This document shows positions 32,550-41,198 of a DNA stretch of 41,466 nt, in pieces (position 1 is the stretch's first letter; every line of letters starts with the position of its first letter). The stretch comes from Gammaproteobacteria bacterium (GTDB lineage Bacteria > Pseudomonadota > Gammaproteobacteria > Pseudomonadales > Azotimanducaceae): positions 1 through 41,466 of the forward strand of contig JABJED010000143.1 of the NCBI GenBank assembly GCA_018665025.1. Direction: 5' to 3'. The notes under the pieces are model-generated. The model made no database searches. It was not told where the DNA came from and worked only from the letters and a program-made list of their open reading frames with translations. The translations under genes and the position numbers were made by a program.

Positions 32550-34909
32550 GGACCTGACAGCCCGAAAAGTTCTTGCTGGCGGCTCCAGAAAGCTTCAAGG
32601 TTCACCGCGATCTCTGCGGTGTTTTCACAGAACCTGGGCACCCATTCTGACGGTAGCAGGTCCAGATATCTGCGTTCACGATATCGCTTGTCTACCAGAA
32701 AAATTATCCCACGATCTTCTTCATCCCGGATCACGCGGCCCGCTGTCTGCAATACCCTCACTAAACCGGGGTACTGGTAAGCGTATTCAAAACCTGCTTC
32801 AGGGAAGTGATTCCGAATCAGGTCTCGTTCTATTCCTATCTGGGGTAAACCGACACCTACCACGACGGCACCGATTAAACGGTTGCCCTTGAGGTCAACA
32901 CCCTCGGAAAAGGCGCCGCCCATCACCGCGAAGCCACAAACCTCGCCGCCATCTTTGAATGCGTTAAGGAAGTTTTGCCGTTCCTCATCAAACATTTTCC
33001 TTTGTTGTACCAGTAGCGGGATCTGCGGGAAACGGTTCTCGAATACCTGCACGGCACTTCGAAGGTAATCATAAGAAGGAAAGAACACCAGATAGTTTCC
33101 CCGTCTGGCGGTGATCACACATTGAATAAGGTCTACCAGATCAGTAAGTGATTGATTCCTGCCCTTATAAGAAGTGTCAACATATCCTGCGACGTTGACC
33201 TGCATATTTGCGGCACTAAAGGGCGATGCAAGCCGGTACCAGCTAGCGGCATCCGAGGCGCCAAGCATCTGTCTGAAGTATTCAGACGGTTGCATGGTCG
33301 CAGAGAAGCAAATAGCCGACGCCAGTCTATCGAAGCCCTCCCCTAACTGCCTTGATGGATCCATACAGTAAAGTTTCAGACTATGCTTTTTGGATTCGTG
33401 CTGGAAGAGCACCGCGTAATCAGCATCAAAATTCTCAGCAGTCCTGAGAAACCTGAGCGTATCAAAGTAACAATTCAGTAACTCATCGCGGAAGCTTCCA
33501 TAGGTCTCCTTGCGAAGTTCTTCCTCTGCGCTGCTACAGAAGATTTGCATCGCTGACACAACAGACTCCGGAATTTCATACCGTGTAATGTATCCATGTG
33601 ATTCAAATTCGTTTATGTATCGCTTTTTATAGACAAGCAAAGCCCGATTAACTTTTTGCGCTGCCTTCATTACAGCAGGCGCTGCATTTTTAGAAGTCCT
33701 GGCAATCGCAAGGTAGGATTCCTTGTATACCTCTGCGGAAAACATATCCCTGCCTCGATCGACCAGGTTGTGAGCTTCGTCAATCAACGCAACAGAATCC
33801 CTGTTATTGGAATCAAAATATCGACGCAGGTAAACGACGGGGTCAAAGACATAGTTGTAATCGGCGATAATGGCATCGCAGGACCTGGACAGATCCAGGC
33901 TCAATTCGAACGGGCAGACCTGGTCCCGCCGGGCTGCAAATTCAATTGTCGACCGATCAAAATGCTCAGCCTCCCCCAGCATGGTATCAATAGTATCCTG
34001 TACCTGATCGTAGTAGCCTTTCGCATACTCACAATGATCAGGATGACAGGGTTGTCCTGGACTGAAACAGGTTTTTTCCTTTGAAGTAATGACGATAGAC
34101 CTCAGGCTGCCTCCAGCAACAGTAAGGTCCTTCAGGGCAATTTGAGCAAGTGCCTGGGTCGATGTCTTGGCTGACAGGTAGAACACCCGGCTCGCGGCAC
34201 TCGATTCCATTGCCTTGATTGACGGGTAAAGTGTCGCCATTGTTTTCCCAATGCCTGTCGGCGCCTCGATAATAAGCTGACGGTCGTCGGCAACTGCGCG
34301 GTATACAGAAACCGCCATGTCTCTCTGACCGGGCCTGAACTCTCCATAGGGAAACTCCAGATCTCGCATTGAAGCGTTTCTCGCGGCAATCCATTTTTGC
34401 CGCTGACCAAGGATCGTTGAAAAAAACCCCACCGTATCGAAAAATATCGCTGCCAGTTCCTTGATGTCGCTGACTCTCTCGAGGACGGCTTCGGTCTTTT
34501 TGTCCAGATGATAGAAGCAAAGTCTCAAGATGAGCCGGTCTACGCCAGCGTGATTGCCAGCGATATATCCATACAATTGAACCTGATGCCAATAACTGTC
34601 AAGAACGCCCTGGGGAATATCTTCGACTTCCACGCGAAGGGTTTTAATTTCTTCAATGCAAAATAATGCACGCGTGGGGTCATACCAACAGCCATCAATT
34701 CGACCGCCTACCTCAAGATCGATGCCCGCGGTTTTCAATGCTATAGAAACTGGCTGTTCAGCAAGATAGCCTTGTCCCCGTGATTGCTGTACTCGCTGGT
34801 GTCCCCTAACGCCCTCGATCGCAGAGCTTTTAGCGCTGAACCGGAAATTAATGTCACCGCGCCGACACAGGTCGATAAGTTGTCCAACTGATAGGGAAAC
34901 GGGGTTCAT
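32546..34909 (-). CDS. DinG/XPD-type iron-sulfur DNA helicase with N-terminal PD-(D/E)XK-like domain
   Basis: This is a superfamily 2 helicase of 787 residues. An N-terminal nuclease-like region (about 25-130) has Asp72 in GGRIDG, Glu87/Lys89 in EEIKT and QxxxY near 109-113, the layout of Cas4/RecB-type PD-(D/E)XK domains. Walker A is APTGIGKT (216-223) and the DEAH box is at 377-380. Cys281, Cys288, Cys293 and Cys332 are placed to hold the [4Fe-4S] cluster of XPD/DinG enzymes. FSATMQPSEYFRQML and TAGRVIRDEEDRG are the later helicase motifs. It follows the FAN1-like gene by three bases, so it is translated with it, and a LexA box precedes the pair. Unwinding of damaged or structured DNA is the likely task. 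Confidence 0.93.
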   Translation of the reverse strand: MNPVSLSVGQLIDLCRRGDINFRFSAKSSAIEGVRGHQRVQQSRGQGYLAEQPVSIALKTAGIDLEVGGRIDGCWYDPTRALFCIEEIKTLRVEVEDIPQGVLDSYWHQVQLYGYIAGNHAGVDRLILRLCFYHLDKKTEAVLERVSDIKELAAIFFDTVGFFSTILGQRQKWIAARNASMRDLEFPYGEFRPGQRDMAVSVYRAVADDRQLIIEAPTGIGKTMATLYPSIKAMESSAASRVFYLSAKTSTQALAQIALKDLTVAGGSLRSIVITSKEKTCFSPGQPCHPDHCEYAKGYYDQVQDTIDTMLGEAEHFDRSTIEFAARRDQVCPFELSLDLSRSCDAIIADYNYVFDPVVYLRRYFDSNNRDSVALIDEAHNLVDRGRDMFSAEVYKESYLAIARTSKNAAPAVMKAAQKVNRALLVYKKRYINEFESHGYITRYEIPESVVSAMQIFCSSAEEELRKETYGSFRDELLNCYFDTLRFLRTAENFDADYAVLFQHESKKHSLKLYCMDPSRQLGEGFDRLASAICFSATMQPSEYFRQMLGASDAASWYRLASPFSAANMQVNVAGYVDTSYKGRNQSLTDLVDLIQCVITARRGNYLVFFPSYDYLRSAVQVFENRFPQIPLLVQQRKMFDEERQNFLNAFKDGGEVCGFAVMGGAFSEGVDLKGNRLIGAVVVGVGLPQIGIERDLIRNHFPEAGFEYAYQYPGLVRVLQTAGRVIRDEEDRGIIFLVDKRYRERRYLDLLPSEWVPRFCENTAEIAVNLEAFWSRQQELFGLSGP

Positions 34910-34912
34910 CTA

Positions 34913-36547
34913 TCAGGAGACAGGGTCAAGGTATTCAACATTCACTACTGCCGCGGGAATGGAATGTTCCATAAAATACCGGAACCAGCGAGCCTGGTTC
35001 TTCTGCAATTTATCTCCTGGTCCTTTGATCTCGATCATGCGATAGCTGTTTTGGTCGAATACAATCAGGTCCGGGAATCCGCTTGAGTTGTTTTTCAGAT
35101 CAATCAGCAGCCGTTCGAATATCCGGATCAGGTCTTGCGAGGGGATTTTCACCAAAGCAGTTTCCAGGAGTTGTTCGTCAACATACGTCCAGTTGACGAA
35201 TGGATTAGCGACACCCAGTTTCTCGCGATAGATGGCCTTCGCAAGGCTGTGTGGACCATTTTTCTTCAGCTCTTTAAACCTGTCAGATATGAGCATGCAT
35301 CTGCTACCGACAAAATCTGACGTGTAAAGATCAACCGGGCCCCTTTGAAAAGGATTAAAAAAAGCACCGCTGACAGGCGCATAGATGATGTCCCAGAAGC
35401 ACAAACCGAAAATGCTTCGTATCAGGCTGTTCTCAACGTAGTAGCTCTCGTAACCCAGATCCTGGAAATACGCTCGTGCGCACATCTCGACGCTATCATC
35501 TAACCGAGAAACCTGGATGGTGGTCTGCTCAATCTTCGTCACGGGCAGATTGAACGAAAGTTCACTGGTAAACCCATGTTTACTGCCTAGACGCTGGCCA
35601 AACCTTTGGGCGAACTCCAATTCCTCTTCACTCTGTGGAGTCTCAATGATTGATGAACAGAGCGTCATCGCTGCCTGAGGCTTACCCAGGCGATCCAGGA
35701 TCCTCGCCTGCCGTTCGCGAGCAGGAGCTGCTTGCGCTCTACAATAGACGCCGACCGCTTCTTCTATCCTGCCGGCACGTTCCAGGTGTCGACCAATCTG
35801 ATTAACGATGCGATCATAGCGCCGTGACAAAACTGGCTCGATATTCCTTGCAGGTAGTTTATCGATCAGTTGCAGGAGATCGCCTTCGCTGCCCTCAGTT
35901 TCCATGAGTTTATGGCTGGCATCCGACAATGATCGCAACACAATCAACTCGTCGATAACCTCACGACAACGGAACAGACCGGCATTTCCGTCGATTTCAT
36001 ACTGCTCGAATGGGGCAACCAATTCATGCATGACAAACGTTGTCATGTCCTGATGAAAATTTCCGAAAAACAGCAGCTTGAAAACCGTTAGCTCTTCGGT
36101 CCGTGCCAGCTCAACCACCTCGATCGTAAGTGCCTGAACAGGATTAATTTGCCCGGACAATAGATAGTCCGCCAGATCCTGCTTTCTGGTTGATTGAGGA
36201 AAACCGGAACAGGCGTCAAGATTAAGTAGATCCGCTTTCGAACAGATCCTGATGGCAGACTCGAGATCGGGGACCGTTGGTACGATAAACGAAGCGGCTA
36301 CAAGTGACTGGATTTCAACGCCAAGACTCTCGACTTCCGGGTAATTAAGTTTATCAAGCCTGAAGTAAGGGCCTTTACGGTTGGTTAGCCGAACAAACAG
36401 CTTACGAGAATCCAGTGTTAGCGCCTGGAAAGTTGAATAGAACTGCTTTTCCTGCTCAGACAAGAGATGGCAATACTGCCGACTAACGAAGTCGAGCAGG
36501 AACGTGAAATTGTCGAGGTAATATCCCTCTGGAAGATCATCTGGCAT
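34913..36547 (-). CDS. VRR-NUC domain nuclease, FAN1-like
   Basis: The 544-residue protein carries a C-terminal VRR-NUC domain: GFPDLIVFDQ with Asp493, MIEIKGPGD with Glu506 and Lys508, and KLQKNQARW with Gln518, a complete PD-(D/E)XK active site. The remaining length is helical and repeat-like (SAP-like and TPR-like in FAN1 proteins), with RIEEAVGVYCRAQAAPARER near the middle. Bacterial FAN1 proteins are structure-specific nucleases that help remove interstrand crosslinks. The operon partner is the helicase three bases downstream. A perfect CTGT-N8-ACAG box lies 16 bases before the ATG, indicating SOS control. No clear ribosome site is visible. Confidence 0.92.
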   Translation of the reverse strand: MPDDLPEGYYLDNFTFLLDFVSRQYCHLLSEQEKQFYSTFQALTLDSRKLFVRLTNRKGPYFRLDKLNYPEVESLGVEIQSLVAASFIVPTVPDLESAIRICSKADLLNLDACSGFPQSTRKQDLADYLLSGQINPVQALTIEVVELARTEELTVFKLLFFGNFHQDMTTFVMHELVAPFEQYEIDGNAGLFRCREVIDELIVLRSLSDASHKLMETEGSEGDLLQLIDKLPARNIEPVLSRRYDRIVNQIGRHLERAGRIEEAVGVYCRAQAAPARERQARILDRLGKPQAAMTLCSSIIETPQSEEELEFAQRFGQRLGSKHGFTSELSFNLPVTKIEQTTIQVSRLDDSVEMCARAYFQDLGYESYYVENSLIRSIFGLCFWDIIYAPVSGAFFNPFQRGPVDLYTSDFVGSRCMLISDRFKELKKNGPHSLAKAIYREKLGVANPFVNWTYVDEQLLETALVKIPSQDLIRIFERLLIDLKNNSSGFPDLIVFDQNSYRMIEIKGPGDKLQKNQARWFRYFMEHSIPAAVVNVEYLDPVS

Positions 36548-36562
36548 CCTGCAGAGCTTAAC

Positions 36563-36578
36563 CTGTATTTATATACAG
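36563..36578 (-). promoter_or_regulatory. LexA (SOS) box upstream of the FAN1-like/helicase operon
   Basis: CTGTATTTATATACAG is an exact CTGT-N8-ACAG palindrome with an AT-rich centre, matching the gammaproteobacterial LexA consensus. It is 16 bases upstream of the nuclease ATG and lies between that gene and the end of the lipoprotein gene. Repressor bound here would block transcription of the repair operon until RecA activation. A match this exact in such a short intergenic region (36 bases) before a DNA-repair gene is unlikely to be chance. Confidence 0.85.
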
Positions 36579-36583
36579 GTAAA

Positions 36584-36913
36584 TTACCCTTCGCTGGCAG
36601 CTCTTTCGAATCGATGTTCTGTCCCGGTGATCACATCCACCTGGATCATTACTGAACTTGAAGGAAAACCGACAAGCCTGCTGGTTGTCTGATCTCCATC
36701 AATCGTCAGCTGGTTTCCATCCAGCTGATAGTTCAGTGCCTCGTGCCCGTCTACCGTCACTTCTGTTGTCGTGTAGGTAGTAGCGATGCTGAATCCACCT
36801 ACGGTGGACCGCCAACTCCCCGTGATCAAGTCGGAGGGTTCGCGAGAAGTCATGGTGCAGCTCTGGAGGAACAGTAGAATGGCAAGTAAGTAAATTGTTC
36901 TCTGAATTTGCAT
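36584..36913 (-). CDS. small predicted lipoprotein
   Basis: The 109-residue protein begins IQRTIYLLAILLFLQSC, a signal peptide with lipobox L-Q-S-C and Cys19 as the lipidated residue. The mature part is threonine-rich and beta-like: DLITGSWRSTVGGFS, TYTTTEVTVDG and YQLDGNQLTID, a pattern seen in lipocalin-like or META/DUF-type small beta-barrels. I cannot name a family. AAGAGAG precedes the ATG. It reads in the same direction as the nuclease gene but ends before the LexA box, so it should be a separate transcript. Confidence 0.75.
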   Translation of the reverse strand: MQIQRTIYLLAILLFLQSCTMTSREPSDLITGSWRSTVGGFSIATTYTTTEVTVDGHEALNYQLDGNQLTIDGDQTTSRLVGFPSSSVMIQVDVITGTEHRFERAASEG

Positions 36914-37020
36914 GTTGGGCTCTCTTAAAGTCGCTGGCTAACATACTAACCGAGAAGACCGACGCAGAAAACCATTAGCACAAGGTGTAATATCCTGTCT
37001 AAACAGCCCGTTGACCCAAT

Positions 37021-37767
37021 ATGACCATAGATAATGACGATGACCTCAAGCATCTCAAGGCCATCGGACGAATTGTGTTTGAAACGATGCTGCTGATGAA
37101 AAAGAGCCTGAAGCCCGGCATTTCCACGGCAGGGCTAGACAGGATCGGAGAAAAGAATCTCGCTCGATATGGCGCAAGGTCGGCGCCCATTCTGATGTAC
37201 GACTTCCCAGGACACACCTGTATTAGTATTAATGATGAGGCTGCTCATGGGATCCCGTCAGGTCGAAAAGTAGAACCGGGCGACGTCGTGAATATTGATG
37301 TGTCTGCAGAATTAAACGGTTACTTTGGAGATACCGGGGCAACTTTTACAGTGCCTCCAGTTGACCCCCGAATTGAGTATCTTTGCCAGGTTACCCGTAA
37401 ATCTCTGAATGCTGCAATGGCGGCAGCTCGTGCTGGCGCAAAAGTGAACCAGATTGGTCAGGCGATTGAGAAAACTGCCAGCAATGCCGGCTTTACCACC
37501 ATCCGGGACCTGGGGAGTCACGGTATTGGCCGGAGCCTGCATGAGGACCCACATTTCATCCAAAATTTCTATGACAAGTCAGATACCCGCACTCTGAGCG
37601 AAGGTCAGGTAATAACCATTGAACCTTTTCTCTCTACCGCAGCTGACAGTACTGTGACCGCTGAGGACGGCTGGACACTTCTAACCGGGGATGGAAACAG
37701 ATCAGCGCAGTACGAACATACGATGGTCATTACCAGGGGTAAACCGTTGGTGCTAACGGCACTTTGA
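37021..37767 (+). CDS. map: type I methionine aminopeptidase
   Basis: This dinuclear metalloprotease removes initiator methionine. The 248-residue protein has the full ligand set: Asp93 and Asp104 in VNIDVSAELNGYFGDTGATF, His167 in GSHGIGRSLHEDPHF, Glu201 in VITIEPFLS and Glu232 in YEHTMVIT. The bacterial type I enzyme is about 260 residues, so it is complete. It is not next to rpsB, where map is usual in many proteobacteria, so it may be a second copy. It converges on the MATE gene with an 11-base gap. Confidence 0.95.
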   Translation: MTIDNDDDLKHLKAIGRIVFETMLLMKKSLKPGISTAGLDRIGEKNLARYGARSAPILMYDFPGHTCISINDEAAHGIPSGRKVEPGDVVNIDVSAELNGYFGDTGATFTVPPVDPRIEYLCQVTRKSLNAAMAAARAGAKVNQIGQAIEKTASNAGFTTIRDLGSHGIGRSLHEDPHFIQNFYDKSDTRTLSEGQVITIEPFLSTAADSTVTAEDGWTLLTGDGNRSAQYEHTMVITRGKPLVLTAL

Positions 37768-37778
37768 ATCCTGGTTAA

Positions 37779-39161
37779 TCAGGACTGCAGTCGAGCAAAC
37801 TTTTCTTCTGAATCAGAAAAAACATGTTGCCACTTGCCGCCGTGGAATCGATACAACAGCATGATTGCCTTTACAATGTAGTCTCCAATGAGTGCGGCAT
37901 AGATCCACTCTACCGAAAAATCGAGCAGTACAAATACTGCGGCAAGACCAACCCTGACCCCGCAGAGCCCTATCATCGTGGTCATTAGTGGGAATCGCGT
38001 GTCGCCCGCGCCGCGCAGACATCCCCCCAGGGTAAACTCAACCGCCATAAGTGGTTGCACCAGCGCCATGATGTAAATAAAGACAACGGTAAGGCGAACA
38101 ACTTCATCATCGTCTATCAGGTATCGAGCTATCTCGTTAGCGAAAAAAGCTATCACTATACTAAGCGCCACCATACTGCCAATCGCCATGGCAAGCGCTC
38201 GCCAGCCGCTACTAACGGCACCTTCTGGATCTCCTGCGCCAAGATGTTGCCCTACCAGGGTCGAACCAGCGATAGAGAAGCCGAAACCGACTACAAACGA
38301 AATAGACAGTATCTGAACGCCAACGCCGTAGGCTGCATAGGGTGCAGTACCAAAAAATGCGACCAGCCAAAGAAACGCGATGAAACCGATCTGGAAGACG
38401 AACTGTTCGACCCCTGCCGGATATCCTATGTGCACCAGCTGGCGAACTCGCACTCTGGTCAGTGAATTGGGACCGCCGACACCTACCCGCATGCGGTTAG
38501 TATAGTAAAGGTACAGGAAGATCAGGCCGCCAACAGCGAACGATACCCCGTTGGCAATTGCCGCGCCGACGATACCCATCGCAGGGAAACCAGACATCCC
38601 GTGAACCAGAAGATAGACTAACACCACGTTCACGATATTGGTTACCACCCCAATCCATAGAGGAGTTTTGGTGTCACCAGTTGCGCGAAGTGCTGCACCC
38701 AGGATCATATTGATGGAAAAGGCGATGTTAAACACACTAAGGTACTGAATAAAATCCGCTGCCCGACGAGTCGGGTTTTCATCAAGACCAAAAACGCTGG
38801 CAATTTCATAGGCAAAAAAGATGCACGGCAGCATCAGCACAATCGCAACGGCGTTACTGAGCCAAAGTGAAACCCTGGTAACCTTTGCAGCTTCGGCATG
38901 ATCACCGGCTCCCCAGGAACGAGCAACCAGCGCAGTTGTACCAGCAGAGATCGCCATTAAGGTTGCCTGAAGGCCCCAGAAAATCCTGTGGCCGGTAGTG
39001 ACTGCCGCAACCGCCTCGGCTCCGAGAGAACCTACAATCTTGATGGTGACGATGCCAATAACCGAGAACAGCAGGTTGGAGAGAATCGCAGGCCATGCCA
39101 GCTCCCAGATACCGGGTCTAGGCTTAACCTCTTCGGTAACATCGGGCAGTACATGTGACAT
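37779..39161 (-). CDS. MATE-family efflux transporter
   Basis: The 460-residue inner-membrane protein has twelve hydrophobic segments. The pseudo-repeat is visible as LAWPAILSNLLFSVIGIVT in the first half and GYPAGVEQFVFQIGFIAFLW in the second. AALRATGDTKTPLWIGVVTN and GCLRGAGDTRFPLMTTMIG are the matching G-x-x-R-x-x-G-D-T repeats typical of the NorM/DinF fold. Such carriers export cationic drugs or metabolites against sodium or protons. It is a single gene between map and phoR, with a 261-base region upstream in which I see no further gene. Confidence 0.95.
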   Translation of the reverse strand: MSHVLPDVTEEVKPRPGIWELAWPAILSNLLFSVIGIVTIKIVGSLGAEAVAAVTTGHRIFWGLQATLMAISAGTTALVARSWGAGDHAEAAKVTRVSLWLSNAVAIVLMLPCIFFAYEIASVFGLDENPTRRAADFIQYLSVFNIAFSINMILGAALRATGDTKTPLWIGVVTNIVNVVLVYLLVHGMSGFPAMGIVGAAIANGVSFAVGGLIFLYLYYTNRMRVGVGGPNSLTRVRVRQLVHIGYPAGVEQFVFQIGFIAFLWLVAFFGTAPYAAYGVGVQILSISFVVGFGFSIAGSTLVGQHLGAGDPEGAVSSGWRALAMAIGSMVALSIVIAFFANEIARYLIDDDEVVRLTVVFIYIMALVQPLMAVEFTLGGCLRGAGDTRFPLMTTMIGLCGVRVGLAAVFVLLDFSVEWIYAALIGDYIVKAIMLLYRFHGGKWQHVFSDSEEKFARLQS

Positions 39162-39422
39162 CTAAATTAGGACCAGGGTTTCCGGCCAGCTAGACAGCCA
39201 GCGGTTAGTGGATCAGGGCACGCTAAGATACACTGACGCCCCAACAGACTCAAGCAGCCGCAGGTAATGGCAAAGAATGCAGCGATCGCAGATGCCGGCC
39301 ACAATGGTTTAGTGTGATCCTGCTACCTGGCGAAAGCAGGGATCGGCGGCTTACCGGACTATAACGTTGCAAGGAAAGTCATCAGCGATCACTAAATTAC
39401 ACTGTTTCTAAATTCGGCCTTG

Positions 39423-41180
39423 TCAGGCGAGTGGAATCTGTACTGTGAAGGTAGTTCCCTTACCCAGCTGACTATGTACGGAAACGGTACCACTGTGAGC
39501 CTGGGCAATGTGCTTCACTATCGCAAGACCAAGCCCGGTCCCACCAACATCACGTGATCGCGCGCGGTCTACGCGGTAAAACCGTTCAAAGATACGCGCA
39601 GTTTCTTCCGGAGAGATGCCGATGCCGCTATCCTCGACCTCGATTGAAGCCATCTGGCCAACGCTCTTCAGGTGTACGGTCACTTTCCCACCCTCTCCGG
39701 TGTACTTGATTGCGTTATCCACCAGGTTTGTAAGCAGCTGGTCGAGCGCTTCAGTTTCGCCAAGCACTTGTGCACTTTCGTCCTGGATGTCCAAATCTAA
39801 CATCACACCCGCATCACGAGCATTTTCAACATTCGTCTGCAATAGCGCTGTGATGAGCTCTGACAACCTGATGCGAGCCAGGTTGCTCTCTTTGTTGGAA
39901 GAATCGAACCTTGAAAGATGCAGCAGGTCTTTGACGATTAGCTCAAGGCGGATGGATTGCTGCCTGATGCGTTCAACGAAACGACCCAAATTCTCTCCCG
40001 AGATATTCGGATCATCAATGATCGTCTCTGATAGGCCTCGAATCGCTGAGATGGGTGTTTTTAACTCATGAGATGCATTGGCGACAAAATCGCTCCGCAC
40101 TTTCTCCAGGTGCAGCCGTTCCGTGACGTCCTCGAGGACTAGAATCCCACCGGGATCCTCACCAAACCCTGCATCGAGCCATAGGTACGCACATTCCAGG
40201 GTTCGTTCTCCGACGATGACGGTAGAGGCGACATTGGTATGCTCTGATATGCAGGTCGATACCGACTGCTTGAATTCCTGCCCTATGGGGACCTCGCTAA
40301 AGTTCCAATCGACAAGCTGGGTTTCTTTTAGGGACAGTATTGTCAACGCGGCATGATTGACGTGCAGTACCTTCTGGTTCACATCAAAAGCAATCACACC
40401 TTCGTTGAGACCAGCGAGTACCGCGGCCAGTTGATTTCGGTGTCGTGTTAATCCAGCTATCCGTTCTTCGGCCCCCAGCGCCAGATCATTAATGACCACC
40501 GCTAACTGCCCGATCTCGTCGATTCTCCCTGTTGGGAGTCTGAGGTGAAACTGGCCTCTAGAAATATCTCTGGCAACGGTCGTCATTTTTTCGATGGGGT
40601 TGGTCACTCGGGATGCAAGCAGGTACCCGATGACAAGAAACAAAAAACCAACGGTGACCGCGCTCGCAAAAATTCTGTTTTGCAGGTTCGATAGCTGTTC
40701 ATCGATAGAAGTTAACGGTACCGCTAATCGAAGGTAACCGGTCTTCGCTGGTTGTTCATTTAACTTGATTGCGAGGTAAACCATGGTGAGGTTTAGTGTC
40801 TGGCTGTACCTGGTTGCCACGCCGTAAGGCGCCCCTTGTGACCCGACGATTTCCGGGCGGTAGCGATGGTTATCCATACTCGACGGATCTCGTTGATTAT
40901 CTATCATCACCCGACCACTTGAATCCGCGAGCGTTATTCTTGCGATGATTCCCGGTACAAGACGGTTTATTTCTTCCGGGGTTAGAAGTCGATTTTCTTC
41001 GAGCAAGGTAGTCATCAGAGGCGACAAAGCAAGCGCCTGTTCATGTAAGGAGTTTTCAATCCGATCAAAAGCGTCTCTCTCGACCTCATCGACGACAAAA
41101 AAACCAAACACCAAGGTACTGATGATCAGGGTAATACCCAATACACCCCAAACCTGCCAAAGAAATCGAGATCCAAGCAT
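39423..41180 (-). CDS. phoR: sensor histidine kinase, PhoR-like
   Basis: From the ATG at 41180 (GGAG seven bases upstream; a TTG at 41186 is also open) the protein has 585 residues. In order: membrane segment 1 (LGITLIISTLVFGFFVV), a periplasmic sensor domain of about 130 residues, membrane segment 2 (VTVGFLFLVIGYLLA), HAMP (NPIEKMTTVARDISRGQF), PAS (LNEGVIAFDVNQKVLHVNHA), HisKA with the phospho-His in NASHELKTPISAIRG, and an ATPase domain with NLVDNAIKYT, VEDSGIGIS and GGTGLGLAIV. Context with a PhoB-type regulator gene 18 bases upstream supports PhoR. The periplasmic part is larger than in Escherichia coli PhoR, so the signal could differ. Confidence 0.88.
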   Translation of the reverse strand: MLGSRFLWQVWGVLGITLIISTLVFGFFVVDEVERDAFDRIENSLHEQALALSPLMTTLLEENRLLTPEEINRLVPGIIARITLADSSGRVMIDNQRDPSSMDNHRYRPEIVGSQGAPYGVATRYSQTLNLTMVYLAIKLNEQPAKTGYLRLAVPLTSIDEQLSNLQNRIFASAVTVGFLFLVIGYLLASRVTNPIEKMTTVARDISRGQFHLRLPTGRIDEIGQLAVVINDLALGAEERIAGLTRHRNQLAAVLAGLNEGVIAFDVNQKVLHVNHAALTILSLKETQLVDWNFSEVPIGQEFKQSVSTCISEHTNVASTVIVGERTLECAYLWLDAGFGEDPGGILVLEDVTERLHLEKVRSDFVANASHELKTPISAIRGLSETIIDDPNISGENLGRFVERIRQQSIRLELIVKDLLHLSRFDSSNKESNLARIRLSELITALLQTNVENARDAGVMLDLDIQDESAQVLGETEALDQLLTNLVDNAIKYTGEGGKVTVHLKSVGQMASIEVEDSGIGISPEETARIFERFYRVDRARSRDVGGTGLGLAIVKHIAQAHSGTVSVHSQLGKGTTFTVQIPLA

Positions 41181-41198
41181 TAACAATCTCCAGGGTCG

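Noticed and set aside
37769-37784. Small hairpin TCCTG-N6-CAGGA between map and the MATE gene
   Set aside because: The stem is short and has no T-tract on either strand; it may just be chance.
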